DNA of 64,000 nt, taken from positions 3,968,001 through 4,032,000 of the forward strand of contig NZ_CP022188.1 of assembly GCF_003111665.1 (NCBI RefSeq), in the 5' to 3' direction. The DNA comes from Parazoarcus communis. Its GTDB lineage: Bacteria > Pseudomonadota > Gammaproteobacteria > Burkholderiales > Rhodocyclaceae. Position 1 is the first letter of the stretch, and the number at the start of each line of letters is the position of its first letter. Both the position numbers and the translations under genes were made by a program. Under the pieces are notes generated by a model. That model had not been told where the DNA came from. It saw nothing but the letters and a program-made list of their open reading frames with translations, and did no database searches. Below are positions 8,680 to 17,332 of the stretch, one piece after another.

Positions 8680-9060
8680 ATGTTCAGTCACGTATTCGTT
8701 GGTGCAAACGACCTTCCAGCATCGAAGGCATTTTACGATGCCGTGCTGGGGACGCTTGGCCACGGACCCGGTGTCATTGATCCGAAGGGTCGTTGTTTTT
8801 ACGTTAACAAGGGCGGCGTCTTCGCGCTGTCGACCCCGATCAACGGCGAGCCCGCCTGCCATGGCAATGGCAGCACCCTTGGCTTTGCAGCCGACAACCC
8901 GGCACAGGTCGACGCGTGGCACGCAGCGGGCGTCGCCAATGGGGGGTCGAGCTGTGAGGATCCTCCGGGCGTGCGCGAAGGCGCGTCAGGCAAGCTGTAT
9001 CTTGCCTACTTGCGCGACCCGTCCGGCAACAAGATCTGCGCCCTGCACCGGATGCCCTGA
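8680..9060 (+). CDS. VOC (glyoxalase/bleomycin resistance) family protein
   Basis: A 126-residue single-module vicinal-oxygen-chelate protein: it opens with MFSHVFVGANDLPASKAFYD and closes with LRDPSGNKICALHR, the two beta-alpha-beta halves of the fold. The ATG at 8680 follows GGAGAG; the upstream in-frame ATG (8584) adds a non-homologous extension and is rejected. Enzymes of this family range from glyoxalases to antibiotic-binding proteins; the activity cannot be named. Confidence 0.85.
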   Translation: MFSHVFVGANDLPASKAFYDAVLGTLGHGPGVIDPKGRCFYVNKGGVFALSTPINGEPACHGNGSTLGFAADNPAQVDAWHAAGVANGGSSCEDPPGVREGASGKLYLAYLRDPSGNKICALHRMP

Positions 9061-9171
9061 TTCTTCGTTGAGCTGCCGTACGCTGAGCGCACGGCATTTT
9101 TCCAGGAAGACGATGGCTTTCGAGCCATCAAGTCTCGCCAGCGATCCACGTCCCCATAGAACGACACATAG

Positions 9172-9486
9172 ATGATCACGGTAATTGTCGAATTCAAACT
9201 CCCGGCGCCCCTCACCGAGGCCGAGGCCAAAGAGATTTTTCTGAGCACTGCACCGAAGTACCGCGTCATGCAGGGCCTGATCCGGAAGTACTACTTCCTC
9301 TCCGAAGACGGATCGACGGGGGGAGGCATCTACCTGTGGAACACCCGTGAAGATGCAGACCGGGTGTACACGGAGGAGTGGAAGGCATTCATCCGCGGGA
9401 AGTACAGCAGCGAACCCAGCCTGACCTATCTCGCGTGCCCTGTTGTCGTCGACAACCTCTCCAACGAGATCATCTCGAATAGCTGA
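9172..9486 (+). CDS. YdhR-like small monooxygenase-family protein
   Basis: A 104-residue protein with the dimeric alpha/beta-barrel pattern: beta strand (ITVIVEFKLP), helix, central strand GLIRKYYFLSEDGSTGGGIY followed by LWNTREDADR and a helix. The GGIYLW block matches YdhR-type putative monooxygenases. It may be cotranscribed with the VOC gene 111 bp upstream. Substrate unknown. Confidence 0.7.
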   Translation: MITVIVEFKLPAPLTEAEAKEIFLSTAPKYRVMQGLIRKYYFLSEDGSTGGGIYLWNTREDADRVYTEEWKAFIRGKYSSEPSLTYLACPVVVDNLSNEIISNS

Positions 9487-9490
9487 GGTC

Positions 9491-9512
9491 GCAGGGCTCT
9501 CGCGCGCCCTGC
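9491..9512. terminator. Hairpin between convergent genes
   Basis: GCAGGGC (9491-9497) pairs with GCCCTGC (9506-9512), a 7-bp stem with an 8-base loop, lying between the stop codons of the YdhR-like gene and cbpM. It lacks a clear T-run on either side, so termination is only suggested by position. Confidence 0.35.
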
Positions 9513-9534
9513 CGGCACGCGCCGGGGCCAGCGC

Positions 9535-9852
9535 TCAGTCGAGCCCGGTCCGTTGCAGGCGGGCCTGCAGGTCGGCGATCTCGTCAAGCAGATCAAGCAC
9601 AATGCCGACCCCCGGCGCATTCACTTCCATGTCATGGGCGAGCCAGCGGGCCTTGCGGGCACGCCGCAGTGACGCGCCGGTAAAGCGCCAGTCCTCGGGT
9701 GCTTCACCACTCGGCTCAAGGATACCTTCGTTCACCCAGGCGACCACCGACGCCTGGGGCGCATTGCAAGCCTGACACAGCTCCGCCAGTGTCAGCTCAA
9801 GCTCTTCCTCGACGATGCGTATCGAGGTGATCTGGATATGTGTTGTGCTCAT
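9535..9852 (-). CDS. cbpM: Chaperone modulator CbpM
   Basis: A 105-residue MerR-like helical protein of the CbpM family, which binds the J-domain of CbpA and inhibits its co-chaperone and DNA-binding activity. Visible features are the LTLAELCQACNAP helix-turn-helix-like start, VVAWVNEGILEP, FTGASLRRARKARWLAHDME and a C-terminal heptad-like helix (VLDLLDEIADLQARL). It lies 6 bp downstream of cbpA on the same strand, the standard arrangement. Confidence 0.92.
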   Translation of the reverse strand: MSTTHIQITSIRIVEEELELTLAELCQACNAPQASVVAWVNEGILEPSGEAPEDWRFTGASLRRARKARWLAHDMEVNAPGVGIVLDLLDEIADLQARLQRTGLD

Positions 9853-9858
9853 GTTCGA

Positions 9859-10791
9859 TCATCCTTTCGTGGCCGCACGGGGATCAAAGTCGAATGCCTC
9901 GGCAAGGGCCCGGTAGGCTGCCTTCTGGGCCTCGCTGTCGGCAGGCGGCGCCACAATCGACACGACAAAGTAGAAATCGCCCGCAGGATTGCCGGGGATG
10001 CCCTTCCCCTTCATGCGCAGCTGCCGGCCCGCCGCCGTGCGCGCGGGAATCGTGAGCTGAACCGGGCCTTCGGGCGTGGGCAGACTCAGCGAGCAGCCAA
10101 GCGCGGCCTCCCACGGTTTTAGCGGCAGGCCTGCGAACACGTCGCGTCCATCCACGCGGTAGCGCGGATCGGGATTGAAGCCGACTTCCAGAAACAGGTC
10201 ACCGGCCGGCCCCGCCCCCATGCCCGGCTCGCCCTGGCCGGCCAGGCGCAGATGCTGGCCTGCACGGATGCCTTTCGGAATGGTGATGTCGAGCTGACGT
10301 TCCTGCAGCACGACACGGCCTTGTGCGTCGACTGCGGGCATGCGCAGGGCGATGCTCCGCTTGGCGCCGCGATAGGCGTCTTCGAGATCGATCAACACCT
10401 TGGCGTGATGATCCTGCCCGCGGGCATGCCCCCGCCCACCCTGTGCTGCGCGCGCGTGGCGGCCAAACAGGGCCTCGAAAAAGTCGCTCGCATCGCCGTG
10501 CATGTCGGCACCGTCGCCGCGGAATTCGAACCCGGCATCCCAGTCCGGCGGCGGCTGGAAGTCCTCACCGCCTTTCCACTGCTTGCCGACCTGATCGTAT
10601 GCGGCACGCTTTTCCGGGTCCTTGAGCACGGCATAGGCTTCGCCGATCTCCTTGAACCGGGTCTCTGCATCCGCATCCTTGTTCACGTCGGGATGATATT
10701 TGCGCGCCAGCTTGCGGTAAGTGCGCTTGACCTCGTCCTGAGTAGCGGTGCGCGGAATGCCGAAGACTTCGTAGTAGTCCTTGAATTTCAT
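9859..10791 (-). CDS. cbpA: DnaJ-class co-chaperone CbpA (curved DNA-binding protein)
   Basis: A 310-residue Hsp40 protein. The J-domain (1-70) carries the HPD triad in RKYHPDVNKDADAE, which stimulates DnaK ATPase. A G/F-like region follows (~75-115), then two C-terminal substrate-binding beta domains (LRLAGQGEPGMG, VFAGLPLKPWEAALG, RMKGKGIPG). There is no zinc finger, as expected for CbpA. An in-frame GTG at 10803 would add four residues; the ATG at 10791 gives the usual MKFKDYYEVFG start and has GGAG upstream. Forms an operon with cbpM. Confidence 0.93.
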   Translation of the reverse strand: MKFKDYYEVFGIPRTATQDEVKRTYRKLARKYHPDVNKDADAETRFKEIGEAYAVLKDPEKRAAYDQVGKQWKGGEDFQPPPDWDAGFEFRGDGADMHGDASDFFEALFGRHARAAQGGRGHARGQDHHAKVLIDLEDAYRGAKRSIALRMPAVDAQGRVVLQERQLDITIPKGIRAGQHLRLAGQGEPGMGAGPAGDLFLEVGFNPDPRYRVDGRDVFAGLPLKPWEAALGCSLSLPTPEGPVQLTIPARTAAGRQLRMKGKGIPGNPAGDFYFVVSIVAPPADSEAQKAAYRALAEAFDFDPRAATKG

Positions 10792-11055
10792 GTTCTTAGC
10801 CACTCCATGTTCCAGCGCATGGCATCAGCCGCACATGAACCGGATAAATCCCGACCCCATACATCCGCCTCGCGGACGATCGACTAACGCCTCAGGATGA
10901 ACTGAGCATAACAAGACCGCGTGGGCTCGAAGGCTGACAGTCCCGATCAACCATAGACCTGCAAAACTGAAATGTCGATTTCCGGACACATGAACACAGA
11001 ACTGAAGAGAACAACAACGAGTGCCAAGTGAGACAACAACCCACCAATCCTGTAC

Positions 11056-11667
11056 TCAGCGCGTCATCGGGAGCGCCGCCCCCATCACTGCGAACATGCC
11101 TCCGCAGACGCGGTTGAACTTGCGCCCGGTGCGTTCGAGGATCGGGCGAATGCGATGGGCAAGCCGTGCGAGCAGATACTCGACCGCGCATTCCACGACG
11201 GCAAAGGTCGCCGCCATGATGACGAACTGCAGCAGCAGATCGGCATGGGGGTCGATGAACTGGGGCAGGAAGGCCCCGTAGAACAGCAGCACCTTGGGGT
11301 TGGAGATCGCCGCCAACAGGCCCTGGCGGAACAGCGTCGTCCGCCGCGTATCGACCATGCGCGCGTCCGGGTGCAGTTGCAGTGGTGGTGCGCGCCACAG
11401 CTGGAAGCCGAGCCAGATCAGATAGGCGCCACCGACCCACTTCAGCGCAATCAGTGCATGTGCAGACGTCTGCAGCAATGCGCCGATTCCCAGCATCGAC
11501 AGTGCGATCAGACTGACGAAGCCGAGCGCGCCGCCGTATACGGTGAACAGGGTCTTGCGATGACCGTGCAGGGCGCCATGGGTGAGCGCGAGCAGACTGT
11601 TCGGGCCCGGCGTGAGCGACAAGCCGGTGACCGCTACCAGATAGATCAACCATGTGTGTAAGTGCAC
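11056..11667 (-). CDS. LysE/RhtB family amino-acid exporter
   Basis: A 203-residue inner membrane protein with about six hydrophobic helices. The LysE/RhtB signature lies near the N-terminus (TGLSLTPGPNSLLALTHGA), and ISNPKVLLFYGAFLPQF marks the middle. The frame is open to an ATG at 11739, but the GTG at 11667 is preceded by AGGAG at good distance and starts right before the first helix, so it is preferred. Family members export lysine, threonine or homoserine lactones; substrate not known here. Confidence 0.88.
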   Translation of the reverse strand: MHLHTWLIYLVAVTGLSLTPGPNSLLALTHGALHGHRKTLFTVYGGALGFVSLIALSMLGIGALLQTSAHALIALKWVGGAYLIWLGFQLWRAPPLQLHPDARMVDTRRTTLFRQGLLAAISNPKVLLFYGAFLPQFIDPHADLLLQFVIMAATFAVVECAVEYLLARLAHRIRPILERTGRKFNRVCGGMFAVMGAALPMTR

Positions 11668-11911
11668 CAGCCGCTCCTGCCCCTGCACGGGCGAGAAAAA
11701 ATGAACGTGAACGCGAGAAATCCATAAGCCAAGCGCCACAGGCCTTGGCGCTCACCAGTCAGCGACAATGTACCACCCGGCCCAGTTCGACCGGCTGCAC
11801 CGGTGACAATTGTGACGACATTGGTACACGGAATCTATTTTCTCTACACAATCGGTCGCTACATTGTGCGTATCCGCAGGCACGTGCTTGCAGACTCACA
11901 GGAGCAGTCTG

Positions 11912-12199
11912 ATGAACAAGGTAAAACCGTCCTTTTCGCGCGCGGGCTTTGTCGCCGCTGTCGCGTGCTTTTCCGGCCTTCTGCTTGCGCAATCGGCCAT
12001 CGCGCAACAAGGGGGACCGCGCAAACCGCCGCAGGAGGCACTGGACGCGTGCAAGTCACTGAGCAACGGCGCCGACTGCAGCTTCAACGCGCCGTCCGGC
12101 ACGGTCAGCGGGACCTGCGCCGCGCCCGAGGGCAAGCCACTCGCCTGCCGCCCCGCGGATGCACCCGACGAGGGCTCGCGGCCGCAGAAACAGCGGTAA
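11912..12199 (+). CDS. Small exported protein of unknown function
   Basis: A 95-residue protein with a clear Sec signal peptide (hydrophobic core AGFVAAVACFSGLLLA, cleavage after AIA-Q). The mature ~65 residues contain four cysteines (DACKSL, ADCSF, GTCAAPE, LACRPADAP) that could form two disulfides. GGAGCAG precedes the ATG. The pattern of a short region ending in GTC..P.G..LAC is seen in other small periplasmic betaproteobacterial proteins, but I can assign no role. Confidence 0.75.
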   Translation: MNKVKPSFSRAGFVAAVACFSGLLLAQSAIAQQGGPRKPPQEALDACKSLSNGADCSFNAPSGTVSGTCAAPEGKPLACRPADAPDEGSRPQKQR

Positions 12200-12479
12200 G
12201 CGCGGGAGTTTCAAGCGCGGCCCGTCCGTCGCCAACGGAGGGGAAGCAGAGAGGCTTTCGAGCCCGGAATGGTCATGGGAAGCACCGGAACAAGGGTTCA
12301 ATGGGGCTTCCACGGCCACCCTTGTTTCGCCCTCCAGCGCAGTCGTCGTAAGATCACATCAACAGGGCCGCCATAGCGTGGCCCGCATCCCGGGACAGTA
12401 TTACCCGGTGCTGGCGCAAGGGCATGAGCGCACTGCTCCCCGAGACGCGCCGAAGCCCTGTGTTGTGAGGCGACACCAA

Positions 12480-13202
12480 TTGGATGAAATCACAAGAATC
12501 ATCGTTTACACGGTTTGTGCAGGGGCCTGCATTCCCCTGGGCGGCGTGCTGGCGAAGTACGAGCGCCTGCGGCCGTCGTGGCTGGAGAACGAGTTCCGGC
12601 ACTCCGTGATTGCCTTCGGCGGCGGCATTCTGGCGGCAGCGGTCGCCCTGGTGTTGATTCCCGAAGGCACCGAATACCTCGACCACTCGCTATCGAGCAC
12701 CTTTTTCTTTCTGTTCGGCGGCATTGTGTTCTTTGCACTGGAGCGATTCCTCGGGCTGCAACGCCGCGAGAAACCGCAGTTCACCGCGATGCTGCTGGAC
12801 TATATTCCGGAATCCCTGGCGCTGGGCGGCGCGTTGGCCGCAGGATCGCGGGCGGCTCCGCTGCTGGCCCTGTTCATCGGCCTGCAGAACATTCCGGAGG
12901 GCTTCAATGCCTACCGTGAGTTGAAGGCCGCAAAACAGCCGGATGCGTCGCGCATCCTCCTTCTGATGCTGATGCTCGTTCCCATCGGGCCGGTGATCGG
13001 CATTCTGGGCTGGGTGTATCTGGGGGACAGGCTTGCACTCCTCGGCGCAAGCATGCTGTTCGCGTCCGGCGGAATCCTGTATCTGATCTTTCAGGACATC
13101 GCGCCGCAGTCACACATGCGCCGTCACTGGGCGCCACCGCTGGGCGCCGTGCTGGGCTTCAGCGTGGGCATGCTGGGTAACAACTTGGCGGGCATGTACT
13201 AG
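12480..13202 (+). CDS. ZIP-family-like metal transporter
   Basis: A 240-residue polytopic membrane protein with about eight hydrophobic segments. Helices with HSVIAFGGGILAAAVALVL, LDYIPESLALGGALA and LFIGLQNIPEGFNAYREL match ZIP transporters; the two PES/PEG motifs replace the usual HxxPEG metal sites, with Asn or Ile preceding Pro and Glu conserved. It would import divalent metal ions such as zinc. The start is uncertain: TTG at 12480 has GAGG upstream, GTG at 12465 is in frame, and the ATG at 12159 overlaps the preceding gene and is unlikely. Confidence 0.75.
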   Translation: MDEITRIIVYTVCAGACIPLGGVLAKYERLRPSWLENEFRHSVIAFGGGILAAAVALVLIPEGTEYLDHSLSSTFFFLFGGIVFFALERFLGLQRREKPQFTAMLLDYIPESLALGGALAAGSRAAPLLALFIGLQNIPEGFNAYRELKAAKQPDASRILLLMLMLVPIGPVIGILGWVYLGDRLALLGASMLFASGGILYLIFQDIAPQSHMRRHWAPPLGAVLGFSVGMLGNNLAGMY

Positions 13203-13277
13203 ACTGGCCCGGTCCGGCGCAGTCCCTCGCAATTCGTACGCGTCGCTGCGCTTTCTTTCCTTCGGAACGCCTGTCTG

Positions 13278-13922
13278 ATGAACCGGGATAGCTATAACGC
13301 GATCGCCTCGTCCTGGGACGCCGCCCGCGTGGGTTTCTACGGGCGCGAACGCGACTACGTGGATACGCTGCTCTGTGGTCTGCCTGCTGGCGCAAAGGTG
13401 CTCGACCTGGGCTGCGGAACCGGCAGACCGATTGCGGAATACATTCTTGCCGCAGGCCACGCACTCACCGGCATCGATCAGTCCGAAGCGCTTCTGACGC
13501 TCGCCCGCGAACGCTTTCCGCAGGCCACATGGATCCACGCCCGGATCGAATCCTTCAGCACCGAAGAACGCTTCCACGCGATCGTGTGCTGGGACGCGCT
13601 GTTTCATATCGACCGCAGCATCCACGAATCGCTGCTGACGCGCTTTGCCGCCATGCTCTTGCCTGGCGGACGAATGATGCTCACCTGCGGCGGCTCCGAA
13701 CACCCCGCGTTCACCGACACCATGTTCGGCCAGCCCTTCCATTACGACTCGCACCCGCCGGAGATCGTGCTCGAAATGCTCACCGGGCTCGGCTTCGAAA
13801 GCCTTGTCTCGGAGTTCATGAATCTGCCCACATCGGGCCGGGACAAGGGGCGCTACGCAGTCGTCGTGCGCAAGGCTCTGCAATGCCCAGGCTTCAACGC
13901 TGCTGGCCAAACCCCCACCTAG
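13278..13922 (+). CDS. Class I SAM-dependent methyltransferase
   Basis: A 214-residue soluble protein. Motif I VLDLGCGTGRPI (about 41-52) binds S-adenosylmethionine; motif II-type acidic residue in LTGIDQSEALL and the post-II segment FHAIVCWDALFHID support a Rossmann methyltransferase of the UbiE/BioC-like type. The final bases overlap the tail of the convergent acyl-ligase gene by four bases. Substrate not predictable. Confidence 0.88.
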   Translation: MNRDSYNAIASSWDAARVGFYGRERDYVDTLLCGLPAGAKVLDLGCGTGRPIAEYILAAGHALTGIDQSEALLTLARERFPQATWIHARIESFSTEERFHAIVCWDALFHIDRSIHESLLTRFAAMLLPGGRMMLTCGGSEHPAFTDTMFGQPFHYDSHPPEIVLEMLTGLGFESLVSEFMNLPTSGRDKGRYAVVVRKALQCPGFNAAGQTPT

Positions 13923-16735
13923 CCTCGCGGCCCGGCCGCACTCGCCAGATCGGGTTCCCCGCAGTGCGCGAGGATGTGCTTGCGCACGCCGTTACGCAGC
14001 GCGAGCACACCATGCCAGTCTGCAGCCTCGGGCGCAACCGGCGGACAGATGGTGACACTGAGCGGACCGGGGCGCGGACGCCACGAGTCTCCAGGCAGAA
14101 TCCGGCGGGTGCCGGTGATGGCGATCGGCACCACCGGCAGGTGGTTTTCCGCCGCAACCTGAAACGCACCGAGGCGGAACGGCCGCAGCCCGGGGCGTGC
14201 GGTAAAGGTGCCTTCGGCAAAGAAGAACAGCGGCGGGTTTGCGCGTGCCGCGGTCGCCAACGCCTGCGTGTCGGCTACGCCACGACGCGAATCAAATCGT
14301 TCGACGAAGTGCGCCCCCATGCGCTCAAACAGCGGACGCATCACCCGGTTGCTCTTGAACTCTGCCTTGGTGACGAAGGCGACGGGGTGCGGCAGCACGG
14401 ACGCAAGCACCAGCCCGTCGGCATAGCTCGCATGGTTGGCCACCAGCACGCAGGGACCGGTGGGCAGATGTTCCAGCCCGGCGACCTGCAGACGATTGCC
14501 ACTCAGTACGCGGAAGACACGCGCCAGCTGATGCACCACCGCCCAGCGCTGCTCGAGCCGGGGCAATGTGAAGATCCCCACGGCCGCAATCGGTGAGAGC
14601 ACGGCGAACAGAACCCACACCCAGGTCCCGTAGAGCCTGGCGCCGGCATGACGCGCAAAACCACGCACCCTGCCCGGCACACTCGCCACAAACAGCCGCA
14701 TCGCCTGCAGCCAGGCCGCGCGGCCAGCGGCACCCAGCGTGCCATCGAGCCAGGCATCGCGAATCGCTGCGCGCCGGATCTTGCCGCTCGAAGTTTTAAG
14801 CACCGCGTGCGGCGGGGCGAGCACCACCACATCGGGCGGCAGGCCCAGCTCGTCCGCAGCGGCGGCGACAATCCTGCGCTCCAGCGCCTGTCGGGCAGCG
14901 GCATCCTGCTCGCGGGATTCAGCGACGACGACCAGCTGTTCGCCGCCGTGCCGGGCGTCGGCAGCACCGAAGACCGCCACGCAGCCCTTGCGCACCCCCG
15001 GCAGTTCGCCGATCGCATGCTCGAGGTCATACGGATAGAAATTGCGCCCGCCGCGAATGATCATGTCCTTGGCACGACCGGTGAAATACACCTCGCCATC
15101 GGCGAGATACGCGTAGTCGCCTGTCACCAGCCAGCCGTCGTGAAACAGGCCTGCAGTGGCATCGGGATTGCGGAAATAGCCCCGCGTTGCCGACGGGCCG
15201 CGGAACTCGAGACTGCCGACGACACGTTCGGGCAGCTCGCTGCCGGCATCGTCGACGATCCGCAGTTCGTGCTCCGGCAGCGCTGAGCCGCAGGACACGA
15301 AGCGCATCGCCGATGCATCGTCGGCTGCCGCGGCTTCGGCAAGTCCATTGCGTGTCAGGGCTTCGCGCCCGACCGCATCGATGCGCGCCCCGCGCCCCGG
15401 AGGCGATACGGTGAGACCGACCGAACACTCGGCGAGCCCATAGACGGGCGCGAGCGCTTCCGGCCGCAATCCGTAGGCGCCAAACGCCTCGCGAAAGCGC
15501 TCCAGCGTGGCGGGACTGATCGGTTCGGCGCCGTTGGCCGCGAAGCGCCAGGACGACAGGTCGAGCCCGTCCAGCGGCTGCCCGGCGAGACGCTTGACGC
15601 ACAGATCGAAGGCGAAGTTCGGGGCCGCCGTGACCGTACCGCGGTGACGATGAATCGCCCACAGCCAGCGCTCGGGGCGGGCAAGGAAATCCAGTGGCGA
15701 CATCAGCACCAGCGGATAGGCGTGATACACGCTGCCAAGCCAGGCGCCGATCAGCCCCATGTCGTGGTAAAGCGGCAGCCAGCTCACCGCGACATCGGTC
15801 GAGCTCAGCCCGACTCCGCGACCCCAGGCGCGGATGTTGGCGAGCAGGTTGGCGTGGGTGAGCATCACGCCCTTCGGATCGCCGGTCGAGCCCGAGGTGT
15901 ATTGCAGGAGAGCGAGGTCATCCGCACCGACCGGCACGCGCGGCAGCGGTGCCGCATCGAGCTCGCCGGGCGTGAGCACCTTGTCCAGCGTCGGGCACAG
16001 CCCGGTCAGCATCTGCGCCAACGGCCGCACACGGTCGAAGGTAATCATCACCCGCGCTTCACAGTTGCGCAGAATGCCGGCCTGGCGGCGCAGGTGATCC
16101 TCAAGTTGAGCAGGCCGTGCCGGCGGATAGATCGGCACCGGCACCGCGCCGGCCATCAGCACGCCATAGAAGCTGCACAGAAAATCCAGCCCGGTCGGCA
16201 GCATCAGCGCAACCGCGTGCCCGGGCTGTACCCCCGCCTGCGCCAGCGCCCCGGCGACCCGCGCCGCCGCATCGGCGAGCTGTCGGTAGCTCAGGGTCTC
16301 GGTTTCGTCTTCGCTGCGGTAGAAGGTGACGTGGATACGTTCGGGGTGGCGTGCAACATGCCAGTTCAGCACCTCGACCAGCGTCGAGGCGTCCTCCGGA
16401 CTGCCTGCAGTCTGTTCGGGCGTCGCCAGCGCCACCTTGCCGGTCCGCGCCGCCGGCACCGGGCGGTGCCCGGCGACTTCGAGCGCAGCCAGCAGCTGAC
16501 GCGGCGTTTCCACCTTCCCCAGCGTGTCGTCCGGAAGTCGAACATCGAAGCTGCGTTCGACACGCGCGAGGAGCTCGACCCGCGCCAGACTGTCGAGGCC
16601 CAGGTCGCGGTCGAACTGGCTGTCGAGGCCGGCACGCAACAGCGCCCCCGGCTGGAGCTCGAGGATGACCGCATCGACCAGGCTCAACAAGGCATGGCCA
16701 TCGTGCTGCGGGTCGGGTTTCAAGAATTTCTCCAT
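13919..16735 (-). CDS. ACP / acyl-CoA (AMP) ligase / acyltransferase fusion protein
   Basis: A 938-residue multidomain lipid enzyme. Residues ~20-85 form an acyl carrier domain with the phosphopantetheine serine in LGLDSLARVELL. The middle (~130-700) is an adenylating acyl ligase with the ATP-binding loop LLQYTSGSTGDPKGVMLTH, then PVYGLAECSVGLTVSP and TGDYAYLADGEVYFTGR. The last ~200 residues are a PlsC-type 1-acylglycerol-phosphate acyltransferase with HX4D in NHASYADG and FAEGTFT. The order suggests activation of a fatty acid, loading onto its own ACP and transfer to a lysolipid at the membrane; this resembles Aas-type repair of lysophospholipids with a built-in carrier. The frame extends to 16819, but the ATG at 16735 follows AGGGA and starts close to the carrier domain. 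Confidence 0.88.
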   Translation of the reverse strand: MEKFLKPDPQHDGHALLSLVDAVILELQPGALLRAGLDSQFDRDLGLDSLARVELLARVERSFDVRLPDDTLGKVETPRQLLAALEVAGHRPVPAARTGKVALATPEQTAGSPEDASTLVEVLNWHVARHPERIHVTFYRSEDETETLSYRQLADAAARVAGALAQAGVQPGHAVALMLPTGLDFLCSFYGVLMAGAVPVPIYPPARPAQLEDHLRRQAGILRNCEARVMITFDRVRPLAQMLTGLCPTLDKVLTPGELDAAPLPRVPVGADDLALLQYTSGSTGDPKGVMLTHANLLANIRAWGRGVGLSSTDVAVSWLPLYHDMGLIGAWLGSVYHAYPLVLMSPLDFLARPERWLWAIHRHRGTVTAAPNFAFDLCVKRLAGQPLDGLDLSSWRFAANGAEPISPATLERFREAFGAYGLRPEALAPVYGLAECSVGLTVSPPGRGARIDAVGREALTRNGLAEAAAADDASAMRFVSCGSALPEHELRIVDDAGSELPERVVGSLEFRGPSATRGYFRNPDATAGLFHDGWLVTGDYAYLADGEVYFTGRAKDMIIRGGRNFYPYDLEHAIGELPGVRKGCVAVFGAADARHGGEQLVVVAESREQDAAARQALERRIVAAAADELGLPPDVVVLAPPHAVLKTSSGKIRRAAIRDAWLDGTLGAAGRAAWLQAMRLFVASVPGRVRGFARHAGARLYGTWVWVLFAVLSPIAAVGIFTLPRLEQRWAVVHQLARVFRVLSGNRLQVAGLEHLPTGPCVLVANHASYADGLVLASVLPHPVAFVTKAEFKSNRVMRPLFERMGAHFVERFDSRRGVADTQALATAARANPPLFFFAEGTFTARPGLRPFRLGAFQVAAENHLPVVPIAITGTRRILPGDSWRPRPGPLSVTICPPVAPEAADWHGVLALRNGVRKHILAHCGEPDLASAAGPRG

Positions 16736-16969
16736 GCGTGCGTCCCTGCAGACCTCCCCTGATAAAGGCTTGAGCCGCGCCGCCAGCGCGTGCCCCGTCA
16801 TGCGGACAAGCTGCGGCACCTGCCGCCCCCACCCTGACTACGATGCTCAACACGCATGAAGATTCCCCGTGTGCCACCACAGCGAGGACGCTGCAGAAGC
16901 TCGCGCACTGTTCAAGGAGAATCCCGCTGTCCTTGACTCGTCATTCGAAGTTGTTAAGCTTGCGGCCTG

Positions 16970-17205
16970 TTTTTCAGGTGCCTGAACGCAAATCCATTGC
17001 GTTCGGGGTAAACGGGAAACGGGTGCGCTCTTCGAGCAATGCCCGTACTGCCCCCGCAACGGTAAGCAGATTCAACCCTTCGGCCGTGCCTCCCGGCATC
17101 GGCAGCCACTGCGCAGATCGCGTTCATCGCGGCGTGGGAAGGCGAAGGTGTTTTGTCGAACCCTGGTGTTCGGCAATCTGCGAGTCCGGAGACCGGCCTG
17201 GAATC
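16970..17205 (+). promoter_or_regulatory. Cobalamin riboswitch
   Basis: The leader of the cobN-like gene has the conserved blocks of adenosylcobalamin-class riboswitches in order: CAGGTGCCTGAAC (16975 on), GGGAAACGGGTGC (17014 on), CCCGCAACGGTAAG (17053 on), GCCACTG (17105-17111) and the B12 box GAGTCCGGAGACCGGCC (17182-17198). High cobalamin should lower expression of the downstream genes. A candidate expression-platform hairpin, GTGGC (17220-17224) with GCCAC (17230-17234) followed by a T-rich stretch, lies just after it and may act as terminator. Confidence 0.92.
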
Positions 17206-17332
17206 GAGAGAAATAGGCAGTGGCGGGGTGCCACACAGGTTTCGTTTTCTGTTTTGTCCGCCCCTTCCCCCCGGCTGTTTCACGTGATCAATTGCAAGCC
17301 GCGAGCGGGCGCGCCGCGGCAGGACACCTTTC

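Noticed and set aside
12159..12479. Upstream ATG for the ZIP-like transporter
   Set aside because: The extension overlaps the small exported protein gene, is not hydrophobic or conserved, and a better placed TTG/GTG start exists.
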